64,000 nucleotides of DNA from Fimenecus sp051881435 (GCA_051881435.1 JBJEPW010000039.1:32206-96205); one strand, 5' to 3'. Numbered from the stretch's first letter, positions 1 to 8,293 are shown. Notes: generated by a model not told the origin, from the letters alone. Numbers and translations are program-made.

Positions 1-605
1 GTCTTTGCTTTCAGTACCCCGAATACCAGCTTTTTGAGAGCACGGTTTATAAGGATATTGCCTTCGGACCTACTAATATGGGACTAAACGAAAAAGAAAT
101 TGACGAAAGAGTGCGTTCAGCCGCAAAATATGTGGGAATACCCGACAGTATGCTCACAAAATCACCCTTTGACCTTTCAGGCGGTGAAAAACGCCGTGTA
201 GCAATAGCGGGAGTTATCTCAATGGAGCCTGAGGTACTCATTCTTGACGAGCCTACAAGCGGTCTTGACCCAAGAGGCAGAGAGCAAATTTTAGGGCTTA
301 TTAAAAATTACCGTGAAAAAACGGGAAAAACCGTTATAATCGTGTCCCACAGTATGGACGATGTTGCCCGTTTTGCAACAAAAGTAATTGTGATGAACGA
401 TTCCCGTGTTGAAAACAGCGGAACGGTTGATGCAATTTTTGAAAACAGCTCTCGTCTCTCTGAAATCGGTCTGTCCGTGCCGCAGATTACGGAAATTTTT
501 ATAAGACTTAAAAAAATGGGTTATCCCGTCAGCGAAAAGGTATATACGGTAGAGCAGGGGCACAGTGAGCTCATGCGCCTTTTTGCGGAAAGGGGTATTG
601 TATGA
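1..605 (+). CDS. ecfA2: Energy-coupling factor transporter ATPase EcfA2, 5' end outside window
   Basis: One of the two ATPases that power ECF-type vitamin and metal uptake with EcfT and a substrate-binding S component at the membrane. The frame is open from base 3 and enters inside the ATPase domain: the Q-loop reads FQYPEYQLFE, typical of EcfA2 rather than EcfA1. It is followed by the ABC signature LSGGEKRR, Walker B LILDEPTSGLDP and the switch histidine in IVSHSMDD. The Walker A part lies upstream of the window. The stop overlaps the ecfT start by 4 bases (ATGA), so the two are translationally coupled. The order ecfA2-ecfT-truA is usual in Firmicutes. The internal ATG at 78 is not the start, since conserved sequence precedes it. 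Confidence 0.93.
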   Translation, partial: LCFQYPEYQLFESTVYKDIAFGPTNMGLNEKEIDERVRSAAKYVGIPDSMLTKSPFDLSGGEKRRVAIAGVISMEPEVLILDEPTSGLDPRGREQILGLIKNYREKTGKTVIIVSHSMDDVARFATKVIVMNDSRVENSGTVDAIFENSSRLSEIGLSVPQITEIFIRLKKMGYPVSEKVYTVEQGHSELMRLFAERGIV

Positions 606-1444
606 TAAAGGATATAACCATCGGGCAGTATTTCCCTATGAATTCTCCCATACACCGTTTGGATCCGCGAACAAAGCTTTTGTTTGCAACCGTGTATATC
701 GTAATGACCTTTGTGTCTAATAATTTTGTGGGATTGCTTTTTTGCCTTGTAACAGCTTGCATTGTTATCGCCGTTTCCAAGATTCCCGTTAAAACGGTAT
801 TAAAAGGACTTCGCCCCATACTTTTAATTGTAATTATTACTTCACTTTTACAAATAGCCTATGTAAAAACAGGTGTTGTACTCATTGATGTGTGGAAAAT
901 AAAAATCACCAGCGGCGGAATTTTAATGGCGCTGTTTATGACGGTGAGAATAGCGTTGCTGATTGTAATGAGCACCATGCTTACTTATACTACATCTCCA
1001 ACATCGCTGACAAACGGACTTGACCGTATTTTCGCACCCCTTAAAAAGATAGGCATTGATTTTCACACGGTAACAATGATAATGACCATTGCTCTCCGTT
1101 TTATCCCCACCCTTATTGAAGAGGTGGATAAAATTATGAACGCGCAGAAATCAAGGGGCGCAAATTTTGATAACGGCAATATTTTAAAGCGTGCAAAAGC
1201 GCTGATTCCCTTATTTATACCGCTTTTGTTCAATTCAATAAGGCGTGCTTACGAACTGGCCAATGCTATGACTTGCCGCTGTTATAACGGCGGCAAAGGC
1301 AAAACTACCATGAACGCCTTAAAAATGAAAAAAGGCGATTATTTTGCGGTGATGATATCAGCGGCTTTTGTTGCAGGTGTAATATTGCTTAATATATATT
1401 GCGGAGAATATAATGCGGAATTTACTTTTAACGCTGCGGTATGA
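602..1444 (+). CDS. ecfT: Energy-coupling factor transporter transmembrane protein EcfT
   Basis: Integral membrane scaffold that couples the EcfA ATPases to interchangeable S components. The 280-residue product has several hydrophobic segments (about residues 25-60, 75-95, 105-130 and near 250-270). It carries the two cytoplasmic coupling motifs: AQKSRGA in the middle and AMTCRCYNGG near the C terminus. The second has Arg-Cys-Tyr where some relatives have Arg-Gly-Tyr, a variant I believe is frequent in clostridial EcfT, so I do not read it as damage. It starts within the ecfA2 stop and its own 3' end overlaps truA by 32 bases, which implies one operon. Confidence 0.92.
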   Translation: MIKDITIGQYFPMNSPIHRLDPRTKLLFATVYIVMTFVSNNFVGLLFCLVTACIVIAVSKIPVKTVLKGLRPILLIVIITSLLQIAYVKTGVVLIDVWKIKITSGGILMALFMTVRIALLIVMSTMLTYTTSPTSLTNGLDRIFAPLKKIGIDFHTVTMIMTIALRFIPTLIEEVDKIMNAQKSRGANFDNGNILKRAKALIPLFIPLLFNSIRRAYELANAMTCRCYNGGKGKTTMNALKMKKGDYFAVMISAAFVAGVILLNIYCGEYNAEFTFNAAV

Positions 1445-2147
1445 CGGAAGCCGTTATCACGGCTGGCAAATTCAGCCAAACGGCGATACCGTTCAGCAAA
1501 GGATTTCCGATGCTTTTTCAAAAATCAGCGGAAAAAACGAAAATATAATAGGTTGCAGCAGAACGGACGCAGGAGTTCACGCAAATATGTTCTGTTGTAA
1601 TGTGAGAACGGATTGTATGGTGGAAGCGGAAAAAATACCCGATGCACTGAATTTTTATTTGCCGTCCGATATAGCCATTTACGGTTGTACCGAGGCGGAT
1701 TACGACTTTCATGCGCGGTATGACTGTAAGGGCAAGGAATATGTATATCTCATTTATAACGGCAGATACCGCAATCCTTTTTACGAAGATAAAGCGCTGT
1801 TTTATCCTTATGAAATTGACGCTTCTATGCTTGATAATGAAGCAAAGTCATTCATAGGTAAGCACGATTTCTCCGCCTTTTGCAGTGCGGGCAGTGAGGT
1901 TAAGGATAAGGTAAGAGAAATTTATAACTTTTCCGTTCAGCGAAAAGATGATATAATTGAAATGAAAGTCAGCGGAAACGGCTTTTTGTATAATATGGTT
2001 CGCATAATGGCGGGAACACTGCTTGATATTCAGCAGGGCAAAATCGAAAAGGGCGAAATTCCCCGAATTATTGAAAGCCTTGACCGTAATAATGCAGGTC
2101 CCACAGTTAACGGCTGCGGGCTGTATCTAAACAAAGTATTTTATTGA
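1413..2147 (+). CDS. truA: tRNA pseudouridine(38-40) synthase TruA
   Basis: Converts uridines at positions 38-40 of the tRNA anticodon stem to pseudouridine. At 244 residues it is of normal length. The catalytic motif RTDAGVHA places the nucleophilic aspartate at residue 52, and the N terminus LRYDGSRYHGWQIQPN is the family signature. The C-terminal half has the expected FLYNMVR(I)M segment. The start at 1413 is preceded by GGAG and lies inside the end of ecfT. The gene therefore belongs to the ecf operon, a common arrangement in Firmicutes with no obvious functional link. Confidence 0.95.
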   Translation: MRNLLLTLRYDGSRYHGWQIQPNGDTVQQRISDAFSKISGKNENIIGCSRTDAGVHANMFCCNVRTDCMVEAEKIPDALNFYLPSDIAIYGCTEADYDFHARYDCKGKEYVYLIYNGRYRNPFYEDKALFYPYEIDASMLDNEAKSFIGKHDFSAFCSAGSEVKDKVREIYNFSVQRKDDIIEMKVSGNGFLYNMVRIMAGTLLDIQQGKIEKGEIPRIIESLDRNNAGPTVNGCGLYLNKVFY

Positions 2148-2148
2148 T

Positions 2149-3348
2149 GTGTGGTGGACTAAGGTGGCGCAAGAAAAGAAAAAAGTGAAAAAAACAAAGC
2201 AGGGAAAAGCGTCAATCAGCCTTAAAACGGCAAATCGTTTAAAACTTGCGGCAATAATTCTTGTTGTACTTATTTTGGTGTTTATTGCGGCGGCTCAGTT
2301 CGGCGGCGTAACCTTTTCAACCATCGGCGATTATATTGCGTCTGCAATTGCGGGCTTAGGCTCAGGCGACGGCTATCCGTACAGCGTAAACGGCGTAAGC
2401 ATTAACGACGCTTCAATAACAAACTCCGATTTGGTACTTATGTCCGACGATTATGTTAAGGTGCTTAATTCCACCGCCAAGGAAATTTCGGCGCTTTCCC
2501 ATAATTATGACCACCCCGTTATGGCGAGTAACAGCGGTCGAATTCTCCTTTACGACGCGGGCGGCAAAAAATTCCGTGTTCAGTCAAAAACACGAGTCTT
2601 ATACGAGAGAGAAACAACACACATTATTCTTACGGGAGCATTGGGGAAAGATGGCTCCGTTGCCGTTGCAACAAGAACGGACGGCGCAGAAAGTATGCTT
2701 ACCGTAATTGATAAGAACAAAAAAGAAGTGTTTGCATGGAAATGCTCAAAGGAGCACATTGTTTCCTGTGATGTTTCGGATAACGGAAAAAGCTTTGTGG
2801 TGGCCGTATTAGGCGTTCAAAACGGCTCTGTGTATTCAAAGGTATATTTGTTCAATAAAAAGAGCGCATCTCCGGTTTCAACTTTTGAATATAACGACAG
2901 TGCCGTATCCACGGTTCAGTTTTTGTCTAATGAAACAGTTATGGTAATGGGCAATAATGTTTGCGAGGTAATAAACAACGGCACCGCGCAAAAAATTGAT
3001 GTAACGGTCAATACACCGTCAAAGCTTTATATTTCGGACAACAATACAGCTATACTTGTGCTTTCAAAGTATTCAAGCACAACGCAGAAAATAATAAAGG
3101 TCTATAACAAGTCGGGAACAGAACTGTTTACCAAGGAAATTGACGGACTTGTAAAATCCGTTTCAACCGACGGTAAGTATATAGCGGTTCTGACCGACAG
3201 CAGTGTTCAGATATATAATACGAAAGGGGAGATGACAGGATTTTCCAATGTGAATACCGATGCTGAAAAGGTGTTGGTATCAGGCAGAAATACATATGTA
3301 TATTCATCTGATAAAATTGATAAATATTCTTCGGTAGAGAAAAAATAA
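2149..3348 (+). CDS. DUF5711 family membrane-anchored beta-propeller-like protein
   Basis: Function unknown. The product (up to 399 residues) has a basic N terminus with many Lys, one transmembrane segment (about residues 31-50, AAIILVVLILVFIAAAQF) and a long extracytoplasmic part. That part has short repeats of the kind VLNSTAKEI and ILLYDAGG, suggesting a WD40/PQQ-like propeller. This matches the DUF5711 proteins found in clostridial genomes. The first in-frame ATG is at 2149, one base after truA, but a GTG at 2164 (protein starting VAQEKKK) is a realistic alternative because no clear ribosome site precedes the ATG. It probably sits in one operon with truA and the cvpA-like gene that follows after 16 bases. 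Confidence 0.7.
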   Translation: MWWTKVAQEKKKVKKTKQGKASISLKTANRLKLAAIILVVLILVFIAAAQFGGVTFSTIGDYIASAIAGLGSGDGYPYSVNGVSINDASITNSDLVLMSDDYVKVLNSTAKEISALSHNYDHPVMASNSGRILLYDAGGKKFRVQSKTRVLYERETTHIILTGALGKDGSVAVATRTDGAESMLTVIDKNKKEVFAWKCSKEHIVSCDVSDNGKSFVVAVLGVQNGSVYSKVYLFNKKSASPVSTFEYNDSAVSTVQFLSNETVMVMGNNVCEVINNGTAQKIDVTVNTPSKLYISDNNTAILVLSKYSSTTQKIIKVYNKSGTELFTKEIDGLVKSVSTDGKYIAVLTDSSVQIYNTKGEMTGFSNVNTDAEKVLVSGRNTYVYSSDKIDKYSSVEKK

Positions 3349-3364
3349 TCTTTGGGGGTAATTT

Positions 3365-4066
3365 ATGTTTATAATACTTGATATTGTGCTTGTCGCAATT
3401 TTCGCCTTAATGGTGTTTCTTGCAGTAAAAAAAGGCTTTTTAAAATCGCTTTTAGATTTTATAGCAGTAATTTTGGCTTTCGTTTTGGCTTTTTCAATAA
3501 GTTCGCCTGTTGCAGAGCTTTTGTACGATTCTGTAGTTGAGGATATAATCATTTCGTCTGTTGAAGCACAGATAGACGAGGATAATTTTGATGCTTCAAT
3601 TGCGGCGGAAGAGGTTAAAACCGCACTGAAAGAGCTTCCCGAATCGTTAGTTTCTCTTGCGTCCGCAGTGGGCGTTGACTTTGATGAGATTATCGACGAT
3701 GTGGATTTTGACAAGGTCAATCCAAGCGATTCGGTAAATAAACTTGTGCGAAAAATCGCTGAGCCGATTGCAATAAAGATACTTACAGCAGTGTCCTTCT
3801 TGCTGTTGGCAGTAATATTCCTGATACTGTTCAAGGTGCTTGCATTGCTTATTTCAAAGATTGCAAAGCTGCCGCTTATCGGTGGGGCCGATAAGATTTT
3901 AGGCGGAATTCTCGGTGGTCTGAAAGGAATTTTGGTATTAGGATTTATCTGTACGCTTATTTACGGATTTTTCTCATCGGGGGACAGTGAATTTTCCGAA
4001 ATGGTCAATGATTCTATAATTATAGGGCTGTTTGAAGATTTCACATCACCGTTCAGATTCAATTAA
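3365..4066 (+). CDS. CvpA family membrane protein
   Basis: A 233-residue membrane protein. The N terminus (FIILDIVLVAIFALMVFLAV then KKGFLKSLLDF) matches the CvpA/colicin V production family, whose members have four membrane helices and no settled biochemical role in Firmicutes. The hydrophobic pairs lie at residues 1-50 and about 140-205. Between them is an unusually acidic extracytoplasmic stretch of about 80 residues with many Asp and Glu. The ribosome site TTTGGGGGTAA lies just upstream of the ATG. It is transcribed with its neighbours, and pgsA begins 12 bases after its stop. Confidence 0.75.
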   Translation: MFIILDIVLVAIFALMVFLAVKKGFLKSLLDFIAVILAFVLAFSISSPVAELLYDSVVEDIIISSVEAQIDEDNFDASIAAEEVKTALKELPESLVSLASAVGVDFDEIIDDVDFDKVNPSDSVNKLVRKIAEPIAIKILTAVSFLLLAVIFLILFKVLALLISKIAKLPLIGGADKILGGILGGLKGILVLGFICTLIYGFFSSGDSEFSEMVNDSIIIGLFEDFTSPFRFN

Positions 4067-4078
4067 GGAGTGGTTATA

Positions 4079-4762
4079 ATGAGTGAGGAAAGAAAGACTA
4101 TGAGTGAGAATATTAAAGACCTTTTTAAAGGCTGTCTCACAATACCGAATTTGCTTTCGGTAATAAGAATTTTGTTAATTCCCGTTTTTGCCGTTTTGTT
4201 TTATAATAATCAGATTGGCTGGGCGGTGCTGGTGATTTTCCTTTCGGGACTATCCGATTTCTTTGACGGTAAAATTGCCCGCAAATTCAATCAGGTAAGT
4301 GCATTGGGCAAAATGCTTGACCCAATTGCCGATAAACTTACAATTTTTGCAATCGCTATTGTGCTCTTCTTAAAATTTAAGTCGGCAGAAAGCGAGGCAA
4401 TGCAGGCGTTTGCATGGGTTTTCCTGCTCTTTATCGCAAAGGATTTAATTATGATTTTGGGCGGAGCGCTCCTTATTGCTCTCGGCACCCGTCCCGTTGC
4501 GGCGGAGTTTTACGGTAAGGCGGCAACCTTTGCTTTTTACGCAGTTATGGTTATAATTATAGGCTTCGGACCTGAGGTGGGCGCAATCAGCGCGGTTTAC
4601 CCGAATTTCACCTTGCCTGAAACAGTAATGTTCGTGCTGGTGGTAATTGCCGTTGTACTTACTTTTGTTGCTTTCTTCAGCTATCTTCCCGGAGCATTGA
4701 AGCAAATTAAAGAAAATTCCGGAAAAAATAAAGCTACTTCGGAACAGAAAGAGGATAAATAA
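4079..4762 (+). CDS. pgsA: CDP-diacylglycerol--glycerol-3-phosphate 3-phosphatidyltransferase
   Basis: Makes phosphatidylglycerol phosphate from CDP-diacylglycerol and glycerol 3-phosphate at the membrane. The CDP-alcohol phosphotransferase signature is complete: SDFFDGKIAR, then GKMLDPIADK (pattern DGx2ARx8Gx3Dx3D). The N terminus LTIPNLLSVIRILLIPVF is the typical first helix, and further hydrophobic helices follow. The protein is 227 residues from ATG 4079. I chose this over the upstream GTG at 4070 because AAGGAG at 4065-4070 lies 8 bases before the ATG. About 25 polar residues at the C terminus extend past the last helix. Its stop shares a base with the start of the next gene. Confidence 0.92.
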   Translation: MSEERKTMSENIKDLFKGCLTIPNLLSVIRILLIPVFAVLFYNNQIGWAVLVIFLSGLSDFFDGKIARKFNQVSALGKMLDPIADKLTIFAIAIVLFLKFKSAESEAMQAFAWVFLLFIAKDLIMILGGALLIALGTRPVAAEFYGKAATFAFYAVMVIIIGFGPEVGAISAVYPNFTLPETVMFVLVVIAVVLTFVAFFSYLPGALKQIKENSGKNKATSEQKEDK

Positions 4763-7074
4763 TGAACGAAAAAATGCTTTGCAGCAGATGCAAAAAAAAT
4801 CCTGCTGTATTTTTCATCTCCAAGGTTGACGGAGATAAAACAACCAGTGAGGGGTTGTGCATAAAATGCGCTATGGAGCTGAATATCGGCCCTGTAAAGC
4901 AGATTATGGAGAATATGGGGATAACTGAGGACGATATGGACGATTTTTCTGCACAGTTGGAGCAGATGATGGAGGGAATGGGTGAAGACTTTGAATTCGG
5001 CGGTGCCTCAACCTTTCCTTTTATGCAGGGAATTATGCCCATGATGCCCAATAGCGCATCGTCAGGTGAAGCGCCTGATAAGGCAAAGCAGGACGGAAAA
5101 AAAGACAAAAAGAAAAAACAGGGTACTAAAAACGATAAAAGAAAATTTTTGTCTCTTTATTGTACCGACCTTACGGCGAAAGCCAGAGATAATAAGCTTG
5201 ACAGAATTATAGGCAGAGATATTGAGATTGCCCGTGCAATCCAAATTCTTTGCCGCAGAACAAAGAACAATCCCTGCCTTATCGGTGAGCCCGGCGTTGG
5301 TAAAACCGCCATTGCCGAGGGGTTGGCGCAGCGTATTGCCGAGGGTAGAGTGCCCGCAAAGCTTGCGGATAAAGAAATCCACCTTCTCGACCTTACTGCC
5401 CTTGTTGCAGGAACACAGTTCCGCGGTCAGTTTGAAAGCCGTATTAAGGGACTTGTTGACGAGGTTAAAAATGAGGGCAATATAATACTGTTTATCGACG
5501 AGGTGCATAACCTTGTGGGCACAGGTGATGCCGAGGGCTCAATGAATGCCGCCAATATCTTAAAGCCTGCACTTTCCCGTGGGGAAATTCAGGTTATCGG
5601 CGCAACAACCTTTAATGAGTACCGCAAGCATATTGAAAAGGACGCCGCTTTGGAACGCCGTTTCCAGCCCGTAAAGGTTGAGGAACCGTCAATTGACGAT
5701 ACCTACAAAATGCTTTTGGGAATAAAGAGTTATTACGAAACCTTCCACCGTGTAAAAATAAGCGATAACCTTGTGTATAAGGCTGTAACTCTTTCAGAGC
5801 GTTATATAACCGACCGTTTTCTCCCCGATAAGGCAATAGATTTGCTTGATGAGGCTTGCACCTGTGCAAATCTCCGTAATAAGGCAATCAGCGAAAACGA
5901 GCTTAACGAAAAGAAAATTTTTGATTTGAAAAAACAGCTTGAAGCGCTGGAAGATGAGTTGGCAAATGCGGACAAGGACGCAGATTTGGAGCCGATTTAC
6001 GAGCAGATTTCAGTTGCTAAAAGCGAGCTTGCCGCCTGCGAGAGCAGGGCAGAGGAGTTTTCTGAAAAAGCCAAGGATAACGGCGTTACGGAAGACGATT
6101 TGGCGCGTGTTATAAACCTTTGGACAGGTATTCCAGCAACAAAGGTTGTTGAGGGCGATGTTAACAGACTTAAAGGCCTGGAAGACAGACTTATGCAAAA
6201 GGTAATCGGTCAGGACGAGGCTGTAAAGCTTGTTGCAAATGCAATTAAAAGAAGCCGTATTCAGTTAACGCTCCAAAAACGCCCCGCATCCTTTATTTTC
6301 GTAGGACCCACAGGCGTTGGTAAAACCGAGCTTGTAAAACAGCTTTCCACAGAGCTTTTTGATACTCCCGAAACACTCATAAGACTTGATATGTCCGAGT
6401 TTATGGAGAAACACAGCGTTTCACGCCTTATCGGTTCTCCTCCCGGATATGTGGGCTATGACGATGCAGGTCAGCTTACAGAAAAGGTCCGCAGAAAGCC
6501 CTATTCCATCATACTTTTTGATGAGATAGAAAAAGCTCACCCCGATGTTATGAATATCCTTTTGCAGATACTTGACGAGGGCAAAACAAATGATGCCCAC
6601 GGCAGAACGGTGAACTTTGCAAATACGGTTATAATAATGACCTCAAATGCAGGCAGTCATATGTCGGAAAGCTCATTGGGCTTCGGAAAATCCGAAAAGG
6701 ATATTTCAAAGGAAAAGGTGCTTAAAGCGCTTAACGATTTCCTCCGTCCCGAGTTTATCGGCAGAGTTGATGAAATTGTTGTGTTTAATCCCTTGGGCGA
6801 AAAGGAATATGAAAAAATCGCAGTCCTTATGCTTGACGAGATTAAAACAGTCCTTAAAGATAAAGGAATTGAGCTTTCCTATGACGAAAGCATACCGTCT
6901 GTAATTGTTTCAAAAATGGACGGCAATGTAAGAGGCGCAAGAGATTTGCGCAATGTTATCCGCCGTAATATCGAGGATAAAATCTCAACTCTGATGATAG
7001 ATAATCTGGGTACACCAATGAATAAAATCATCGTTTCCTCAACCGACAACAACATAGATGTGTCTTTTGAGTAA
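4762..7074 (+). CDS. Clp protease ATP-binding subunit with N-terminal zinc finger (ClpE/ClpC-like)
   Basis: HSP100 unfoldase that should feed substrates to ClpP. The 770-residue protein starts with a McsA/ClpE-type zinc finger (CSRC at residues 7-10, then CIKC about 25 residues later) instead of a Clp N domain. A Met-rich linker and a Lys-rich stretch (about residues 95-130) follow. Two AAA+ modules come next: Walker A GEPGVGKT at residue 175 with Walker B ILFIDEVHN, and GPTGVGKT at residue 515 with ILFDEIEKAHPD. A charged coiled coil lies between them. An LGF tripeptide at 639-641 matches the ClpP-docking loop. The zinc finger plus docking loop points to ClpE rather than ClpC. It overlaps the pgsA stop by one base (TAATG). 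Confidence 0.9.
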   Translation: MNEKMLCSRCKKNPAVFFISKVDGDKTTSEGLCIKCAMELNIGPVKQIMENMGITEDDMDDFSAQLEQMMEGMGEDFEFGGASTFPFMQGIMPMMPNSASSGEAPDKAKQDGKKDKKKKQGTKNDKRKFLSLYCTDLTAKARDNKLDRIIGRDIEIARAIQILCRRTKNNPCLIGEPGVGKTAIAEGLAQRIAEGRVPAKLADKEIHLLDLTALVAGTQFRGQFESRIKGLVDEVKNEGNIILFIDEVHNLVGTGDAEGSMNAANILKPALSRGEIQVIGATTFNEYRKHIEKDAALERRFQPVKVEEPSIDDTYKMLLGIKSYYETFHRVKISDNLVYKAVTLSERYITDRFLPDKAIDLLDEACTCANLRNKAISENELNEKKIFDLKKQLEALEDELANADKDADLEPIYEQISVAKSELAACESRAEEFSEKAKDNGVTEDDLARVINLWTGIPATKVVEGDVNRLKGLEDRLMQKVIGQDEAVKLVANAIKRSRIQLTLQKRPASFIFVGPTGVGKTELVKQLSTELFDTPETLIRLDMSEFMEKHSVSRLIGSPPGYVGYDDAGQLTEKVRRKPYSIILFDEIEKAHPDVMNILLQILDEGKTNDAHGRTVNFANTVIIMTSNAGSHMSESSLGFGKSEKDISKEKVLKALNDFLRPEFIGRVDEIVVFNPLGEKEYEKIAVLMLDEIKTVLKDKGIELSYDESIPSVIVSKMDGNVRGARDLRNVIRRNIEDKISTLMIDNLGTPMNKIIVSSTDNNIDVSFE

Positions 7075-7101
7075 TACCGTAACAAAATCTATTTGTAGGG
7101 G

Positions 7102-7200
7102 ACGATGAGTCTCACTGCGGTTCGGTCACGGCTCGGCTCTGACAATCCACCGGATTGTCATTCACTACCTCGCCGCCGCTTCGCTACCCACATCGTCCCG
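7102..7200. repeat. 99-bp dispersed repeat, copy 1
   Basis: Identical over 99 bases to 7895-7993, in the same orientation. The ends are inverted (ACGATG at the left, CATCGT at the right, extended by GGG/CCC). An internal hairpin GACAATCC-ACC-GGATTGTC sits in the middle. It is preceded by GTAGGGG, the leader shared by the small palindromes nearby. It has no coding capacity and looks like a non-autonomous, structure-forming element. Confidence 0.9.
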
Positions 7201-7230
7201 CAAAATCACAAAAAATTCAAGGAAAACTTG

Positions 7231-7257
7231 TAGGGGCGGGTCTCCGCGCCCGCCCGC
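7231..7257. repeat. GTAGGG-led palindrome (a)
   Basis: TAGGGGCGGG is followed by a short spacer and CGCCCGCC, giving a GC-rich hairpin with a 7-base core stem. It is almost the same as the element at 45613-45638, differing mainly at paired positions. Confidence 0.75.
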
Positions 7258-7317
7258 AAAAGCAAAAAGAAAGATAGAGAACTGTCCCACTGTCTTTGAC
7301 CAAAAAATGGAGTAAAT

Positions 7318-7680
7318 ATGTCCAATATTTCTTTGAACATCCAGCGAATTAAGCGTGACAAAGCAACAAATATTCAAGATTTATTTCACGAACTTAATAT
7401 AGAGATTTCAGCATCTATTGATGAAGACTATAATTTGTATTTGCTCGGATTAAACGCTGATAGACTTTGCACATTGCATATACAAATTGAACAAGAACAA
7501 TTAGATAGGCTTTATAATGTGCTTATCAACATGGAAGAGGATGCTTATTCAGAAGGTGCAACCAAACAGCAACAACAAATATATGAAAAATATGCTTGCC
7601 TACAAACACTAATTGAAAACTATTACCAAGGTTTATTTTCTTTGGATAACACAGGTGACGGTCCTCTGTTTGACGAGTAG
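7318..7680 (+). CDS. Orphan hypothetical protein between two 99-bp repeats
   Basis: I do not recognise the 120-residue product. It is polar, without signal peptide or membrane segment, rich in Gln, Asn, Leu and Ile, and probably mostly helical: residues 58-100 carry EQEQ and a KQQQQ run. TGGAG lies 5 bases before the ATG, so translation is plausible. The gene is more AT-rich than its flanks and lies alone between repeat copies at 7102-7200 and 7895-7993. Its stop codon TAG is part of the GTAGGGG leader of the palindrome at 7677-7700. The original 3' end may therefore have been truncated by repeat insertion. It could be a small accessory protein or a remnant. Confidence 0.55.
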   Translation: MSNISLNIQRIKRDKATNIQDLFHELNIEISASIDEDYNLYLLGLNADRLCTLHIQIEQEQLDRLYNVLINMEEDAYSEGATKQQQQIYEKYACLQTLIENYYQGLFSLDNTGDGPLFDE

Positions 7681-7700
7681 GGGCGATTCACGAATCGCCT
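7677..7700. repeat. GTAGGG-led palindrome (b), overlapping a stop codon
   Basis: GTAGGGGCGATTC is followed directly by GAATCGCC. The near-perfect palindrome GGCGATTC-AC-GAATCGCC occupies 7682-7699. The TAG at 7678-7680 ends the preceding orphan gene. Confidence 0.75.
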
Positions 7701-7730
7701 GAAAAAATCCCGCAAAATCCGCACAACCGT

Positions 7731-7756
7731 GTAGGGCGGGGGCTTGCTCCCGCCGC
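7731..7756. repeat. GTAGGG-led palindrome (c)
   Basis: GTAGGGCGGG, a short GC-rich centre, then CTCCCGCC. GGCGGG and CCCGCC form the stem. Same leader as the neighbouring elements but a different body. Confidence 0.7.
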
Positions 7757-7832
7757 AAGTTACACCAAAACACATCGCGGCATCGTAGGTGCTGGCGACC
7801 TCGACAGCCCGAAAAAATCTCGTAAAATTAAC

Positions 7833-7858
7833 GGTGCGCCGCGGTCGTCGCACCCTAC
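7833..7858. repeat. GTAGGG-led palindrome (d), opposite orientation
   Basis: GGTGCG, a 10-base centre, then CGCACC followed by CTAC. Read on the minus strand it begins GTAGGGTGCG, so it is the same family inverted. Confidence 0.7.
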
Positions 7859-7894
7859 AATCAAATCCATAAAATTTGATGCAACCCGTAGGGT

Positions 7895-7993
7895 ACGATG
7901 AGTCTCACTGCGGTTCGGTCACGGCTCGGCTCTGACAATCCACCGGATTGTCATTCACTACCTCGCCGCCGCTTCGCTACCCACATCGTCCCG
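7895..7993. repeat. 99-bp dispersed repeat, copy 2
   Basis: Base-for-base identical to 7102-7200 and in direct orientation, preceded by GTAGGGT. With copy 1 it brackets an 892-bp segment that includes the orphan gene at 7318-7680. Recombination between the copies would delete that gene cleanly. Confidence 0.9.
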
Positions 7994-8085
7994 TAGAAAC
8001 AAAGGGAAACACAACAAACCGTCTTCCTTTCATTCCCTGTTTTTCTTGTCACCATATTTATATTTAATAAAAGACGAAAAAGAGG

Positions 8086-8114
8086 TTGACAAAGAACACC
8101 CTTTATGTTAAAAT
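8086..8114 (+). promoter_or_regulatory. Promoter of the tRNA cluster
   Basis: TTGACA at 8086-8091, a 17-base spacer, then TAAAAT at 8109-8114. This is a near-consensus housekeeping promoter 20 bases ahead of tRNA-Gly, as expected for a stable RNA operon. Confidence 0.85.
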
Positions 8115-8133
8115 AATCACCGTCCTTTGAAAT

Positions 8134-8207
8134 GCGGGTGTAGTTCAATGGTAGAATCCCAGCCTTCCAAGCTGGTCGTGTGGGTTCGATTCCCATCACC
8201 CGCTCCA
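8134..8207 (+). tRNA. tRNA-Gly (anticodon TCC)
   Basis: Full cloverleaf of 74 bases: acceptor arm GCGGGTG/CACCCGC, anticodon loop CTTCCAA with TCC, T-loop GGTTCGATTCC, encoded CCA at 8205-8207. First of four tRNAs behind the promoter at 8086. Confidence 0.95.
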
Positions 8208-8214
8208 TTTTTAT

Positions 8215-8291
8215 GCGCTGATAGCTCAGTTGGATAGAGCATCTGCCTTCTAAGCAGAGGGTCGGGGGTTCGAATCCCTTTCAGCGTGCCA
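8215..8291 (+). tRNA. tRNA-Arg (anticodon TCT)
   Basis: 77 bases with acceptor arm GCGCTGA/TCAGCGT (one G-U pair), anticodon loop CTTCTAA giving TCT, T-loop GGTTCGAATCC and encoded CCA at 8289-8291. It begins 8 bases after tRNA-Gly. Confidence 0.95.
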
Positions 8292-8293
8292 TT

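Larger units (their letters stand above)
7681..8133. other. Gene-free interval filled with repeats
   Basis: No gene is supported in these 453 bases. The interval holds palindromes (b), (c) and (d), the second 99-bp repeat, a short AT-rich stretch and then the tRNA promoter at 8086-8114. The open frames here are short, lack ribosome sites and run through the repeats. Confidence 0.8.

Noticed and set aside
1210..1330. Damaged second coupling motif in EcfT (CRCY)
   Set aside because: An Arg-Cys-Tyr variant occurs, to my knowledge, in many clostridial EcfT proteins; not evidence of lost function.
7102..7993. CRISPR array
   Set aside because: Only two long copies separated by 694 bases, with no regular spacers and no cas genes.
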